From positions 1-61,488 of the forward strand of contig JAETRV010000012.1 of NCBI GenBank assembly GCA_021770005.1: a stretch of DNA of 61,488 nt, in the 5' to 3' direction. The stretch's first letter is position 1; each line of letters opens with the position of its first letter. Of this stretch, positions 1-8,799 are shown one piece after another. Origin of the DNA: Anaerotruncus sp. Lineage in GTDB: Bacteria > Bacillota > Clostridia > Oscillospirales > Ruminococcaceae. Below the pieces are notes generated by a model that had not been told where the DNA came from, ran no database searches, and was given only the letters and a program-made list of their open reading frames with translations. Both the position numbers and the translations under genes were made by a program.

Positions 1-353
1 TTGCCCTGTGCCAGCGGTACCAGGTATTTTTCGATCTGCTCCGGGGTGCCGAACTTGCGGATCGGCTCCGCACAGAGCGAGGTGTGCGCCGACACGATAA
101 CGCCTGTCGTTCCGCATACCTTCGACAGCTCTTCCACGCAGATTGCGTAGGTCAGCGAGTCACAACCCTGGCCGCCCTGCTCCTTGGGGAACGGGATGCC
201 AAGAAAGCCGTATTTCGCCATCTTTTCCACCGTCTCGCTCGGGAACCGCTCCTCTTCGTCCACTTCCTGCGCCAGCGGTTTTACCTCTTTTTCCGCGAAA
301 TCACGGAACAGCTGCCGCGCCATTTCCTGCTCTTTGCTCAATACAAAGTCCAT
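1..353 (-). CDS. bcd: Butyryl-CoA / acyl-CoA dehydrogenase, N-terminal part (cut by window edge)
   Basis: The 117 visible residues begin MDFVLSKEQEMARQLFRDF and continue with the helical N-terminal domain typical of short-chain acyl-CoA dehydrogenases (GIPFPKEQGGQG, then VIVSAHTSLCAEPI). The ATG is preceded by AGGAGG. Being downstream of thl-crt-hbd on the same strand points to the butyryl-CoA dehydrogenase that reduces crotonyl-CoA to butyryl-CoA, normally with an electron-transferring flavoprotein. The catalytic base and any etfBA genes lie outside the window, so substrate choice rests on context. Confidence 0.9.
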   Translation of the reverse strand, partial: MDFVLSKEQEMARQLFRDFAEKEVKPLAQEVDEEERFPSETVEKMAKYGFLGIPFPKEQGGQGCDSLTYAICVEELSKVCGTTGVIVSAHTSLCAEPIRKFGTPEQIEKYLVPLAQG

Positions 354-520
354 ATACGTTCCTCCTGCTATAATTTACTTCCAGATTACAACCGAAACGG
401 GGAAAGGGGTCCAAGCAATCCCTTTCAAGCCGCGGTACCCGCTGGGGAAAACCGCCAGCAGCGACCCGGAACCGATGGATGTCCTGCATCCCACTTTCAA
501 AAGGCGAAGCGCGCAGACAT

Positions 521-1363
521 TTACCGGTTGGTGTAATCGTAGAAGCCTTTGCCTGTTTTCCTGCCGAGCATGCCGCCGCGGACCATCTTACGGAGCAGCG
601 GATGCGGACGGTATTTTGGATCGCCGAATTCTGCGTAGAGAACCTCCATGATTGCGAGGCAGACATCCAGACCGACCAGATCGCCCAGCTCGAGCGGCCC
701 CATTGGATGGTTGGCGCCAAGCTTCATAGCGGTGTCGATATCCTCCACCGAAGCGACGCCGTCCGCATAGATGCCGATCCCCTCGTTGATCATCGGGATC
801 AGAATACGATTGACCACAAAGCCTGCCGCCTCTTTGACCTCGACCGGTACTTTACCGATCTCTTTCGCGATTGCGAAGATTTTCTCCATTGTCTCAGGGG
901 TGGTCTGAAGGCCGGCGATTACCTCCACCAGCTTCATGACCGGAGCGGGGTTGAAGAAATGCATCCCGACCACCGGACGGTCCAGCCCTTTGGACATCTC
1001 GGTCAGCGAGAGGGAAGAGGTATTGGACGCGAAGATTGTCTCGGGTTTGCAGATTCCCTGCAATTTGGAGAACAGCTCTTTTTTCAGGTCCATCCGCTCG
1101 AGCGCCGCTTCTACAACGAGGTCACAATCGGCGACCTTATCGTTCAGCCCGGTTGTAATGCGGCCGAGGATATCGTCCATCTTCGACTGCTCCATCTTGC
1201 CCTTTGAAACCAGTTTGGCGAGGTTTTTCTCAATTTTCTGTTTGCCGCCGGCAGCGAATTCTTCTGAGATGTCGCAGAGGACGACCTCATATCCATCGGT
1301 GACTGCGAATGCCTGCGCGATACCGGAACCCATCGTCCCCGCGCCGATTACTCCAACTTTCAT
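521..1363 (-). CDS. hbd: 3-hydroxybutyryl-CoA dehydrogenase
   Basis: This 280-residue protein has the usual family length. It opens with the Rossmann motif [14 protein letters not shown] at residues 4-17. The central [13 protein letters not shown] and the C-terminal helical domain ([25 protein letters not shown]) are hallmarks of 3-hydroxyacyl-CoA dehydrogenases. It should reduce acetoacetyl-CoA to 3-hydroxybutyryl-CoA with NAD(P)H in the cytoplasm. AGGAGG precedes the ATG. It sits 34 bases after crt and 167 bases before bcd, in the standard clostridial butyrate order. No anomalies were seen. Confidence 0.96.
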   Translation of the reverse strand: MKVGVIGAGTMGSGIAQAFAVTDGYEVVLCDISEEFAAGGKQKIEKNLAKLVSKGKMEQSKMDDILGRITTGLNDKVADCDLVVEAALERMDLKKELFSKLQGICKPETIFASNTSSLSLTEMSKGLDRPVVGMHFFNPAPVMKLVEVIAGLQTTPETMEKIFAIAKEIGKVPVEVKEAAGFVVNRILIPMINEGIGIYADGVASVEDIDTAMKLGANHPMGPLELGDLVGLDVCLAIMEVLYAEFGDPKYRPHPLLRKMVRGGMLGRKTGKGFYDYTNR

Positions 1364-1397
1364 CTTCGGATACCTCCTGATTTTTCAAAATTCACAA

Positions 1398-2174
1398 TTA
1401 ACGGTTCAAGAATGCGCCCGGTTTGCGTTTTTCAAGGAATGCAAGCATGGCATTATGCTGGTCCTCACTCTCGAAGCAGGTGCTGAACTGGTCGGACTCG
1501 ACCTCCAGAGACCACTGGTTGCCCACGTCCTGCCCGCGGTTGACCGCCATTTTGGTTGCGCGGACCGCGATGGGGGCATTGGCGGCAATCCGCTCCGCCA
1601 GTTTGACCGCCTCTTCCATCAGGCTTTCCTGCGGATAGACGTGGTTCACCAGCCCGATTTGGAGCGCGGTATTGGCGTCGATCCGCCCGGCGGTATAGAG
1701 CATCTCCTTAGCCCAGCCAAACCCGACGATACGGGCCAGCCGCTGAGTGCCACCGAATCCGGCGGTAATACCGAGGGAAACCTCCGGCTGGGAAAAGACG
1801 GCATTATGGGAAGCGATCCGGATATCACATGCGGAGGCCAGCTCACAGCCGCCGCCTAATGCATAGCCGTTGACCGCGGCGATGACCGGGATCGGCAGGG
1901 TCGTGAGCGACCGGAATACACTGTTTCCCTTGCGGCTCCACTCCTTGCCCTCTTCATGGGTCATCTCGCGCATCATTGCGATGTCAGCTCCGGCGACAAA
2001 CGCTTTTTCCCCGCCACCGGTGATAATCAGGCAGCGGGTTTCATCAATCGAGATGTTGTCGATCACTTCGGCCATCTCATCCAGCACCTGCGCATTGAGC
2101 GCATTCATCGCCTTGGGACGGTTGATCGTCATAATCCCAACAAACCCTTTTTGCTCGTACTTTACAAAATCCAC
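1398..2174 (-). CDS. crt: Enoyl-CoA hydratase / crotonase
   Basis: This 258-residue enoyl-CoA hydratase family member shows both oxyanion-hole segments: AFVAGADIAMM near residue 63 and NGYALGGGCELA near residue 105. In this operon it should dehydrate 3-hydroxybutyryl-CoA to crotonyl-CoA. The start is GTG, placed after GGAGGATTTGT; no closer ATG fits the alignment. The gene follows thl by 120 bases that contain a GC-rich hairpin at 2259-2280, and precedes hbd closely. Confidence 0.95.
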   Translation of the reverse strand: MDFVKYEQKGFVGIMTINRPKAMNALNAQVLDEMAEVIDNISIDETRCLIITGGGEKAFVAGADIAMMREMTHEEGKEWSRKGNSVFRSLTTLPIPVIAAVNGYALGGGCELASACDIRIASHNAVFSQPEVSLGITAGFGGTQRLARIVGFGWAKEMLYTAGRIDANTALQIGLVNHVYPQESLMEEAVKLAERIAANAPIAVRATKMAVNRGQDVGNQWSLEVESDQFSTCFESEDQHNAMLAFLEKRKPGAFLNR

Positions 2175-2258
2175 ACAAATCCTCCTAAATACTTCTCACA
2201 CATACATGGTTTAAAAACCGCCACACACATACAAAACGATCTAAAAACAATGGGAGAT

Positions 2259-2280
2259 AGGCCGCCGTTTCCGGCGGCCT
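2259..2280 (-). promoter_or_regulatory. GC-rich hairpin between thl and crt
   Basis: The arms AGGCCGCCG and CGGCGGCCT pair over 9 bp around a 4-base loop, between the thl stop and the crt ribosome binding site. There is no U-tract directly after it on the transcribed strand, so it resembles an mRNA stabiliser or partial attenuator more than a full terminator. The function is inferred. Confidence 0.5.
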
Positions 2281-2294
2281 GTGAGCCAAACTGC

Positions 2295-3482
2295 TTATTT
2301 GATGTTTTCCACAACCGCCGATACACCCATACCGCCGCCGACACAGAGGGTCGCAAGGCCCTTGCCAGCCTCACGGCGTTTCAGTTCATAGAGCAGGGTG
2401 ACCAGGATACGGCAGCCGGACGCGCCGACCGGATGCCCGATCGAGATGGCGCCGCCATTGACGTTGACCTTGGCGGGATCCCATTTCAAGTCCATGCCAA
2501 CGGCCAGGGACTGTGCCGCAAAGGCTTCGTTTGCCTCGATCAGATCCATATCATCAATCGTCAGACCGGTTTTGGCGAACAGCTTTTTGGTGGAAGCAGC
2601 GGGGCCGATGCCCATGTATGCTGGATCAACACCAGCGGAAGCGCCGCCGATCCATTTCGCCATCGGCTTGACGCCGAGTTCAGCCGCTTTTTCAGCGCTC
2701 ATGACAACGATTGCCGCCGCGCCATCGTTGATGCCGGAAGCGTTTGCAGCGGTGACAGTGCCATCCTTCTTGAATGCGCCCTTGAGCTTCGCAAGCCCCT
2801 CGACGGTTACACCATCGCGCGGGAACTCATCTTTGTCAAACATGACAGTCTCTTTTTTCACCTTGACCGGCACAGGGACGATCTCCTCGTCAAATTTGCC
2901 GGCTTTGCGGGCGGCTTCGCATTTCTGCTGGCTCTGCGCGGCAAACTCATCCTGCATCTCGCGGGTGATGCCGTATTTTTCAGCGACATTTTCCGCAGTG
3001 ATGCCCATGTGATAATCGTTGAACGCATCCCAGAGTGCGTCTTTAATCATCGTGTCAACCAGTGTGCCGTTGTTCATGCGGTAGCCGTAACGCGCCTGCG
3101 GCAGTGCGAACGGGGCTGCCGACATATTCTCCATACCGCCCGCAACGATGATGTCCGCCTCGCCAGCGAGGATCATTGCAGCCGCCATGTTGACGCACTT
3201 GAGGCCGGAACCGCAGACATTGTTGACGGTCAGCGCCGGGACATCCACCGGGACGCCCGCTTTCACTGCGGCCTGGCGTGCAACGTTCTGCCCGAGAGCG
3301 CCTTGGAGCACGCAGCCCATCAGCACCTCATCGACCGCTTCCGGTTTGACCCCGGCGCGGTTGAGCGCTTCCTTAATCACGATCGAGCCCATCTCTGCCG
3401 CCGGAACATTTGTCAGCGAGCCGCCCATTCTGCCGAGCGCTGTGCGCACAGCGCCGACCAGTACTACTTCTCTTGCCATCAT
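2295..3482 (-). CDS. thlA: Acetyl-CoA C-acetyltransferase (thiolase)
   Basis: This 395-residue biosynthetic thiolase condenses two acetyl-CoA to acetoacetyl-CoA, the first step toward butyrate. The nucleophilic cysteine is in [13 protein letters not shown] (Cys90), the catalytic histidine in [14 protein letters not shown], and the C-terminal cysteine in [11 protein letters not shown]. The start is one of two adjacent ATG codons after CGGAGG; the second gives [10 protein letters not shown]. It is the first gene of the minus-strand butyryl-CoA operon. Confidence 0.96.
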   Translation of the reverse strand: MMAREVVLVGAVRTALGRMGGSLTNVPAAEMGSIVIKEALNRAGVKPEAVDEVLMGCVLQGALGQNVARQAAVKAGVPVDVPALTVNNVCGSGLKCVNMAAAMILAGEADIIVAGGMENMSAAPFALPQARYGYRMNNGTLVDTMIKDALWDAFNDYHMGITAENVAEKYGITREMQDEFAAQSQQKCEAARKAGKFDEEIVPVPVKVKKETVMFDKDEFPRDGVTVEGLAKLKGAFKKDGTVTAANASGINDGAAAIVVMSAEKAAELGVKPMAKWIGGASAGVDPAYMGIGPAASTKKLFAKTGLTIDDMDLIEANEAFAAQSLAVGMDLKWDPAKVNVNGGAISIGHPVGASGCRILVTLLYELKRREAGKGLATLCVGGGMGVSAVVENIK

Positions 3483-3551
3483 AAACGCCTCCGTTATTTA
3501 TTTTGGTCTTCCACTTTTTCAATCCGCTCACAGGCGGTGAATTTCTAATCC

Positions 3552-3580
3552 AGTATACACCAGTTTCGCATAAATTGCTA
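3552..3580 (-). promoter_or_regulatory. Possible promoter of the butyryl-CoA operon
   Basis: On the minus strand TATACT (3552-3557) lies 17 bases after TAGCAA (3575-3580), about 70 bases before thl. The -10 is good but the -35 matches only half of the consensus, so this is tentative. Confidence 0.4.
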
Positions 3581-3697
3581 GAATCCTCCCGCTTTTCCGC
3601 AAATTTTCCTGCAAAAAACACAACCTAATGCAGTTTTTTATCCTGTGGAAAAAAAGAAAGCGAGAAAACGCATTTTTTCCTGCAAGTATCAGACGGA

Positions 3698-4063
3698 TTA
3701 ATCGCGGTGTTTGAAGAGCACGAGATCGACCCGTTCATCGTTGATCTGCACCGAAGCGCGGTCGATCATCTGCCCGATGAGATGCAGCTCGGAATCCTGC
3801 CCGTCTCCGTTGCGGTTGGAGCCTGCGAGCTGCCAGAAGAATTCCTCCAAGCTTTGGTCACGTTGGGACTCCTCCACCTGTAAAAAACGCTCGAGATCAT
3901 TGACACGGATACGCTCTTCGGGGCTGTATCCACTGGAAAAATGCAGCTCACATCCGTCCTCCAGCCGCCGCAGTTCAATCTGTATTCCCTGGGAGCCGAC
4001 ACTAAAGAAAAAATAGGTCAGTTCATCCATAATTCGGGTCATTTTTTTGATGGTCGCATTCAT
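3698..4063 (-). CDS. Hypothetical protein (121 aa)
   Basis: I do not recognise this family. The protein is soluble and acidic, with no membrane segment or signal peptide. The centre has an alternating pattern consistent with an alpha/beta fold (GIQIELRRLEDGCELHFSSG), followed by a charged stretch (RFLQVEESQRDQSLEEFFW). The ATG at 4063 is favoured because AAGGAAG sits about 8 bases upstream; in-frame GTG codons at 4069 and 4072 would overlap that site. It is followed on the same strand by nothing for 215 bases and preceded by the DUF1576-type gene. It could act with that membrane protein, but this is only proximity. Confidence 0.7.
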   Translation of the reverse strand: MNATIKKMTRIMDELTYFFFSVGSQGIQIELRRLEDGCELHFSSGYSPEERIRVNDLERFLQVEESQRDQSLEEFFWQLAGSNRNGDGQDSELHLIGQMIDRASVQINDERVDLVLFKHRD

Positions 4064-4148
4064 CTCCACCACTTCCTTTCGGTAAAAATCAGTCTACATT
4101 CCTCTATTTTCTCTATCTTGAAGCAGCATTCCGCTGCCCCCAAAACAG

Positions 4149-5420
4149 TTAATCGGCATCCTCTTTGCGGAACGCCTCGATCAGCGGAAGCAGCACCATG
4201 CAGACCAGTCCTGCGGCAAACCCATTGTTGTAGAGGTTCAACCCACCGTGTAGGATATTGGTATTGAGCACGACCGATGCATGTAAAATCCCCGCGACAA
4301 TCCCCCATTTCCACCCATATTGACCGGAGATCGGGGCGAGCCCGGTTGAAAAGAGCGCCGCCAGCAGTACGCTGGGGGAATCCAGCTGCCAGACCATAAA
4401 ATAGGAGCTGATAACCACCCCAGCCATCACCGGGACGATGTTGCGCATATGCTTACCAAACGCGCCAAAACCGCAGATGGTCAGGATGCCGCCGATCGTC
4501 GGGCCGTTGAGGTCCCCGCCGACCAGGAGCACATAAGCGGTTGCAAAGCTGCCCACTACCCCCATGTTAATCAGTACAACCGGGTAACCGTTGAGCAGGA
4601 TGAAATCTGCAACCGAGCGACCGGTATGCCGGTGGATGCGCGAAAAACCCGTAAAGCATTTCCCATTGAGGTAAAAACCGGTGAAAATCATGACTCCAAA
4701 GAGTAGAAACAGAAAGATGGAAAACGGCAGGTTATATCCAGTGCTCCAGACCATCCGGGAGTCAAACTCGTGCCCGAAAGATTTGAAGAGGGAAGCGAGC
4801 ACCATTCCGATCAATCCGGCAGTAAAACCGACATTATAGAGATTATACCCCTGATGCACCCGCAGGGTATAGGCGGCAAGCGGGGGAAGGACAAACCCAA
4901 TTAACAGGCCGATCAAGCAGCCGACGAGATAGCGAAAGAGGGGGGTACCGTTCTGGCCGATCGAGGCAATTTCGGTGACGACCGGGGCGAGCGCGGTTCC
5001 AAAGAGAGATATGTAGATATAGCGGGAGAACGGTTCCTGCTTATAGAAGGAATAGAGATAGCCTCCGATGATAATGGGGAAGATATTGCTGATGTCTTTG
5101 CCGAACAGGGAGAAACCCGCCATCAAAAAGAGGCAGGCTACGCTGATCCCGGAAAACGGGACTTTCGCCAGCCGCAATAGAAGCACCGAGATAAGCGTCA
5201 CCAGCCCTGCGTTGACAAATGCGGCGCCGACCCCGCCAATCAGCATGGAATCGGTGATCAGCACCGCTTGCGTAGTGACGATCTTATAGAGCCCCATCGC
5301 GATCTGCCAAGGCGAATCGAATAAAAAGCCGTATCCGATCAGCAAGAGAGCAAAGACAAACATTGTAGATTGGATGAAATCGCTGGGATGTTTCGCGTTA
5401 TAGGTGAAAAAGCGCCGCAA
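4149..5420 (-). CDS. DUF1576-type polytopic membrane protein
   Basis: The protein has about 423 residues and roughly ten or more hydrophobic segments, with repeated GLN-type loops (YNLYNVGFTAGLIGMV and LNLYNNGFAAGLVCMV) that suggest an internal duplication. The overall pattern matches the DUF1576 family of clostridial membrane proteins, whose function is unknown. I place the start at the TTG codon at 5420 (LRRFFTYNAKH) because AGGAGG (5428-5433) sits 7 bases before it. An ATG at 5468 would add 16 residues (MPANPSVWLL...) encoded across that ribosome binding site. Transport is plausible from the topology but no substrate can be named. Confidence 0.8.
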   Translation of the reverse strand: MRRFFTYNAKHPSDFIQSTMFVFALLLIGYGFLFDSPWQIAMGLYKIVTTQAVLITDSMLIGGVGAAFVNAGLVTLISVLLLRLAKVPFSGISVACLFLMAGFSLFGKDISNIFPIIIGGYLYSFYKQEPFSRYIYISLFGTALAPVVTEIASIGQNGTPLFRYLVGCLIGLLIGFVLPPLAAYTLRVHQGYNLYNVGFTAGLIGMVLASLFKSFGHEFDSRMVWSTGYNLPFSIFLFLLFGVMIFTGFYLNGKCFTGFSRIHRHTGRSVADFILLNGYPVVLINMGVVGSFATAYVLLVGGDLNGPTIGGILTICGFGAFGKHMRNIVPVMAGVVISSYFMVWQLDSPSVLLAALFSTGLAPISGQYGWKWGIVAGILHASVVLNTNILHGGLNLYNNGFAAGLVCMVLLPLIEAFRKEDAD

Positions 5421-5533
5421 ACCCACACCTCCTATCAGCAGCAGCCATACCGACGGGTTGGCTGGCATGCGTTAATTTTACCATATTTTTAACGGCACGC
5501 CAAGATAGTTTCTGGTAAAATTGCAAGGTTGCG

Positions 5534-5926
5534 TCAGGTTTTCCCCAAAAATTGATTTCCACATCTGGGGCAGGTGATGCTTACCTTCCCGCGTCCGCGC
5601 GGGACACGCAGCTTCTGTCCGCAGTTGCGGCACTTAAAATGGCGGTGGGTACGGATGTCCTTGAGATTGTCAGCCATCCGGTACCAACGGTCGCGCAGCG
5701 GGAACCAGTGGCGCAGGAACCTCTGGTTCTCCTCATGCCGCCGCGCGATGTTGCGGGAAAACATCCGCAGATAACAGAGCACCAAGAGAACAAGCGACAG
5801 CCAGTAAAGGAGTCGGACCCGGAAAATCCTGCTGACCAGTACAAGTGCAATACTCGCGACCAGCATCGCAACATTGAGCTGATCCGAGCCATACCTGCCA
5901 TACATCATCCTTCTGAACCAATTCAT
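5534..5926 (-). CDS. Small membrane protein with C-terminal zinc ribbon
   Basis: This 130-residue protein has two hydrophobic segments at about residues 17-35 and 37-53. A basic and aromatic linker follows, then a zinc-ribbon-like tail with CxxC pairs at Cys99/Cys102 and Cys119/Cys122. That layout puts the metal-binding tail in the cytoplasm if the N terminus is inside. No specific function is known to me; similar two-helix zinc-ribbon proteins are common in clostridia. It is a stand-alone gene between the DUF1576-type gene and the rpsR terminator. Confidence 0.75.
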   Translation of the reverse strand: MNWFRRMMYGRYGSDQLNVAMLVASIALVLVSRIFRVRLLYWLSLVLLVLCYLRMFSRNIARRHEENQRFLRHWFPLRDRWYRMADNLKDIRTHRHFKCRNCGQKLRVPRGRGKVSITCPRCGNQFLGKT

Positions 5927-6125
5927 AATTGTCCTTCTTTCATTTTACATTCTATGTTCAAAATACTACCATAAAATCCACAAACGATCAACAAATCCAA
6001 TGTGAACAGTATGAACAAAAACAAAACAAAAAAATCTGCGGAGGAAGATTTCCCCACAAGAAGGGATAAGCGGGGACAAAAATGGCCTCTTGTACGCTAT
6101 ATTTTGCCAATTTATAAAATAAAAT

Positions 6126-6155
6126 ATGGCTGCTGTTTCTGAAAACAGCAGCCAT
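6126..6155 (-). terminator. Intrinsic terminator of rpsF-ssb-rpsR
   Basis: A 13-bp perfect stem (ATGGCTGCTGTTT with its complement) and a 4-base loop are followed on the minus strand by ATTTTATTTT. It starts 18 bases after the rpsR stop. Confidence 0.9.
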
Positions 6156-6173
6156 AGAAAAGTTTTAGATAGA

Positions 6174-6434
6174 TTAGTCGCTGACATAAGGCAGCAGGCC
6201 AAGATGACGGGCGCGCTTGATCGCAATGGTCAGCTGGCGCTGATGACGCGCACAGGTGCCGGTCACACGGCGGGGAACGATCTTTGCACGTTCGCTGAGG
6301 TATCTTCTCAGACGCGGGACATCCTTATAATCGATCGGGCCGAGCTTATCGACGCAGAACGAGCATACTTTTTTTCTGCCTTTTCTGCCGCCGGAGCGGG
6401 GACCTCTGTTTTCTCTCTCGAAAGCCATAATCAC
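6174..6434 (-). CDS. rpsR: 30S ribosomal protein S18
   Basis: The 86-residue protein contains the S18 core: the segment reading [20 protein letters not shown], then [29 protein letters not shown]. The basic N terminus carries the CSFCVDK motif with two cysteines found in zinc-type S18 proteins. A strong AAGGAGG precedes the ATG. It is third in the conserved rpsF-ssb-rpsR operon, and its product binds S6 on the small subunit platform. Confidence 0.98.
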   Translation of the reverse strand: MIMAFERENRGPRSGGRKGRKKVCSFCVDKLGPIDYKDVPRLRRYLSERAKIVPRRVTGTCARHQRQLTIAIKRARHLGLLPYVSD

Positions 6435-6496
6435 AAACCTCCTTATACGGTTTCTTCAGTGTGCCGCGAAAAACGCGGGGGAGAATACGCTGTTAA

Positions 6497-6952
6497 TTAG
6501 AACGGCAGATCGTCCGAATCGGCGGGCATCTCGGAAAAATCGCCCACATCACCGCTCGAATAGGAAACAGCGGGTTGGGGGGGAGCCTGCGTCGGGGCGG
6601 GGGCACGATAGTCCTGTGCTCCACCTCCACTGGCATTTTTAGATTCGCCGAACTGCACATTGTCCGCGACTACCTCGACCGCTTTGCGCTTGTTTCCGTT
6701 TTTATCCTCGTAGAGGCGGGTCTGAATCGACCCTTCCACGATGATCATCTTGCCTTTGGAGAAATACCGCGAAACAAATTCCGCGCTCTGCCGCCATGCA
6801 ACGATGTCGATAAAATCGGCCTGACGTTCCCGGTCTTTGGAGTAGTTGCGGTCGACCGCGATGGTGAACGAGCAGACCGAAATGCCGTTGGGGGTCTGCC
6901 TCAATTCGGGATCGGCAACCAGCCGGCCCATCAGAATCGTTCTATTTAACAT
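6497..6952 (-). CDS. ssb: Single-stranded DNA-binding protein
   Basis: The 151-residue protein has the N-terminal OB fold (MLNRTILMGRLVADPELR, then DFIDIVAWRQSAEFVSRYFSKG) and a flexible Gln/Pro-rich linker. It ends in the acidic tip DSDDLPF that recruits replication and repair partners. The ribosome binding site is weak (GGATGG), which suggests translational coupling to rpsF, 21 bases upstream. No truncation was seen. Confidence 0.97.
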   Translation of the reverse strand: MLNRTILMGRLVADPELRQTPNGISVCSFTIAVDRNYSKDRERQADFIDIVAWRQSAEFVSRYFSKGKMIIVEGSIQTRLYEDKNGNKRKAVEVVADNVQFGESKNASGGGAQDYRAPAPTQAPPQPAVSYSSGDVGDFSEMPADSDDLPF

Positions 6953-6973
6953 AGCCGTACACCATCCTTGTCT

Positions 6974-7291
6974 TTAAGCTTCCTCCGCCGGGGTTGCTTC
7001 TTCTTTCGCAACGATCAGGCTGCGGAGAACGCCATCCGTAATCTTGTAGATACGGTCAAGCTCTGCGGGGAACTCCGGGGACGAGGTAAACTCGACGACC
7101 ACATAATGGCCGACCGTCTCGTCATTGATCGGGTAAGCCAGAGTACGCTGGCCCCAGGTATCCACCTTGTTAATGGTCGCGTTGTCGGAGATCAGGGTGT
7201 TGAATTTCTCAACCAGAGCGTTCACCGATTCCTCGCCGTTCTTCACACTGAATACCATGACAGTCTCGTAATTTGCTTTCAGCTGTGCCAT
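6974..7291 (-). CDS. rpsF: 30S ribosomal protein S6
   Basis: The 105-residue protein has the S6 ferredoxin-like fold pattern (YETVMVFS at the N terminus, WGQRTLAYPINDETVGHYVVVEF in the middle, then LDRIYKITDGVLRSLIV) and an acidic C-terminal tail. AAGGAGG precedes the ATG. It is the first gene of the operon, behind a consensus promoter and a structured leader where S6:S18 feedback could act. Confidence 0.98.
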   Translation of the reverse strand: MAQLKANYETVMVFSVKNGEESVNALVEKFNTLISDNATINKVDTWGQRTLAYPINDETVGHYVVVEFTSSPEFPAELDRIYKITDGVLRSLIVAKEEATPAEEA

Positions 7292-7350
7292 TTGAACACC
7301 TCCTTTTGGACTTCAGGCCCTGTCTCGAATGGACAGAGCAAGGATGTTGG

Positions 7351-7375
7351 CGTCACGGTGCATTACCCCGTGACG
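7351..7375 (-). promoter_or_regulatory. Hairpin in the rpsF leader (possible S6:S18 autoregulatory element)
   Basis: Perfect 8-bp arms CGTCACGG and CCGTGACG enclose a 9-base loop in the untranslated leader between the promoter and the rpsF ribosome binding site. A second small stem (CTGTC/GACAG) follows. S6:S18 leaders with CCG-containing structures are known in bacteria; assignment here is by position and is not confirmed. Confidence 0.5.
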
Positions 7376-7384
7376 AACCAGTAA

Positions 7385-7413
7385 ATTATAGCAGAACCGG
7401 AAAGGTTCGTCAA
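7385..7413 (-). promoter_or_regulatory. Promoter of rpsF-ssb-rpsR
   Basis: On the minus strand TTGACG (7408-7413) and TATAAT (7385-7390) are separated by 17 bases, a near-consensus housekeeping promoter. Confidence 0.88.
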
Positions 7414-7483
7414 GTATTGCGGAGGGAAATCCGGCAGTTTTTCGAAAATTTCGTTTGGGAGTCTGTTTGCAGCAGCAAAAGCA

Positions 7484-7512
7484 TTGACAATGTGCATGGT
7501 TTCTGCTATCAT
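7484..7512 (+). promoter_or_regulatory. Promoter of the marR-TSUP pair
   Basis: TTGACA (7484-7489) and TATCAT (7507-7512) have a 17-base spacer, a near-perfect promoter that fires away from rpsF. Confidence 0.85.
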
Positions 7513-7529
7513 TTAGTTCTAAAATGAAT

Positions 7530-7545
7530 AGTTCATTTATGAACT
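7530..7545 (+). promoter_or_regulatory. Palindromic operator, probably for the MarR-type regulator
   Basis: AGTTCATTTATGAACT has perfect 7-bp arms and a 2-base centre. It lies just downstream of the predicted start of transcription and overlaps the region ahead of the ribosome binding site. The position fits autorepression by the adjacent regulator. Confidence 0.65.
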
Positions 7546-7562
7546 TTTTTGGAGGTGAACCT

Positions 7563-8003
7563 GTGAAATTCGTAAAAGTGCTTGGGCTGCCCTACAAAAT
7601 TCTGCAAGCCTACAGCCAGGAATGCAGGGGGATTTGCACACAGCTACAGATCCCACAGACTGCTTTTGATATCCTCATGTTTCTCGCGAACAATCCGGAT
7701 ATGAATACTGCACGGGATATTGTGGAAATCAGGGGGATCAAAGCCAACCTTGTTTCGATCAATGTGGATCGATTGGTGAACGAGGGATTACTGGAGCGGA
7801 AGCCGGTTCCCGGAGACCGCAGAAAAACGGTCCTGGTTTGCACCGAAAAAGCAGATGCATTTATAATGCAGGGAAGGGCGGTCCAGACCCGATTTGCGGA
7901 GCAGCTCCTTCAGGGGGTCGATGAGGCGCAGTATCAGAACCTGCTTGAGACATTGGATAAAATTGAGCAAAACGCGACAAAAATAAGGAAAGGAAAGCTC
8001 TAA
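7563..8003 (+). CDS. MarR-family transcriptional regulator
   Basis: The protein has about 146 residues with a winged-helix core: FDILMFLANNPDMNTARDI, a recognition-helix region ending LVSINVDRLVNEGLLERK, and a wing PVPGDRRKTVLVCTEKA. The start is GTG at 7563, with GGAGGTGAA correctly spaced. An upstream ATG at 7524 would put part of the operator inside the gene and has no ribosome binding site. It is followed after 1 base by the TSUP-type exporter gene and probably controls it together with itself. The ligand is unknown. Confidence 0.85.
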   Translation: MKFVKVLGLPYKILQAYSQECRGICTQLQIPQTAFDILMFLANNPDMNTARDIVEIRGIKANLVSINVDRLVNEGLLERKPVPGDRRKTVLVCTEKADAFIMQGRAVQTRFAEQLLQGVDEAQYQNLLETLDKIEQNATKIRKGKL

Positions 8004-8004
8004 T

Positions 8005-8778
8005 ATGGAATGGATCATTGTAATTGTGGTGACCTTTTTTGCAGGGATGGGTGCGGGCCTCGGGACAGGCTTCGCGGGAATGAGCGCTGCGGCCGTCATC
8101 AGCCCAATGCTCATCAGCTTCCTGGATATGGAACCCTACATGGCGGTTGGAATTGCACTTTCGTCCGATGTATTGGCGAGCGCCGTATCCGCCTATACCT
8201 ACAAGAAAAATCAAAATTTGGACATTAAAAACGGGCTCATTATGATGTGCAGTGTCTTGGCGTTCACTGTGGTAGGGAGCTATGTTTCGAGTTTGATTCC
8301 TCCCGCAGCAATGGGGAACTTTTCAATTTTTATGACATTCCTGCTCGGTGTCAAGTTTATCGTGAAGCCGGTAATGACCACCAAGGAAACAATGAAGCAG
8401 GTTGCCCCCGGAAGAAGGGTGATCCAGTCGGTGGCTTGCGGGACGCTTGTAGGGTTTATCTGTGGATTTGTCGGAGCAGGCGGCGGCATGATGATGCTCC
8501 TGATCCTGACTTCTGTCTTGGGCTATGAGCTGAAAACAGCAGTAGGAACCAGCGTATTTATCATGACCTTCACTGCATTGACCGGTGCGGTTTCCCATTT
8601 CCATATTGGAGGTTCCCCCGACTGGCTGGTTATGGCATTGTGCATCCTCTTTACCTTCCTGTGGGCCAGGGTTGCGGCAATCTTTGCGAATAAGGCCGAG
8701 CCAAAGACGTTGAACCGGGCGACCGGGGTGATACTGGTCATCCTGGGGCTTGCCATTTTCCTCTTTAACCTGCTGTAA
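8005..8778 (+). CDS. TauE/SafE (TSUP) family membrane exporter
   Basis: The 257-residue protein has about eight transmembrane segments and the two-half TSUP layout, with glycine-rich repeats GMGAGLGTGFAGMS in the first half and CGFVGAGGGMMMLLIL in the second. Family members move sulfite, sulfoacetate or other organic anions across the membrane. The ATG begins one base after the MarR-type stop, so the two are surely cotranscribed. The substrate cannot be read from the sequence. Confidence 0.85.
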   Translation: MEWIIVIVVTFFAGMGAGLGTGFAGMSAAAVISPMLISFLDMEPYMAVGIALSSDVLASAVSAYTYKKNQNLDIKNGLIMMCSVLAFTVVGSYVSSLIPPAAMGNFSIFMTFLLGVKFIVKPVMTTKETMKQVAPGRRVIQSVACGTLVGFICGFVGAGGGMMMLLILTSVLGYELKTAVGTSVFIMTFTALTGAVSHFHIGGSPDWLVMALCILFTFLWARVAAIFANKAEPKTLNRATGVILVILGLAIFLFNLL

Positions 8779-8799
8779 AAATCTATTTGAAATCTTTGT

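Noticed and set aside
1956-3548. 530-codon open frame on the plus strand opposite thl and crt
   Set aside because: The minus strand carries full thiolase and crotonase motifs; this frame has no recognisable domain and no suitable start site.
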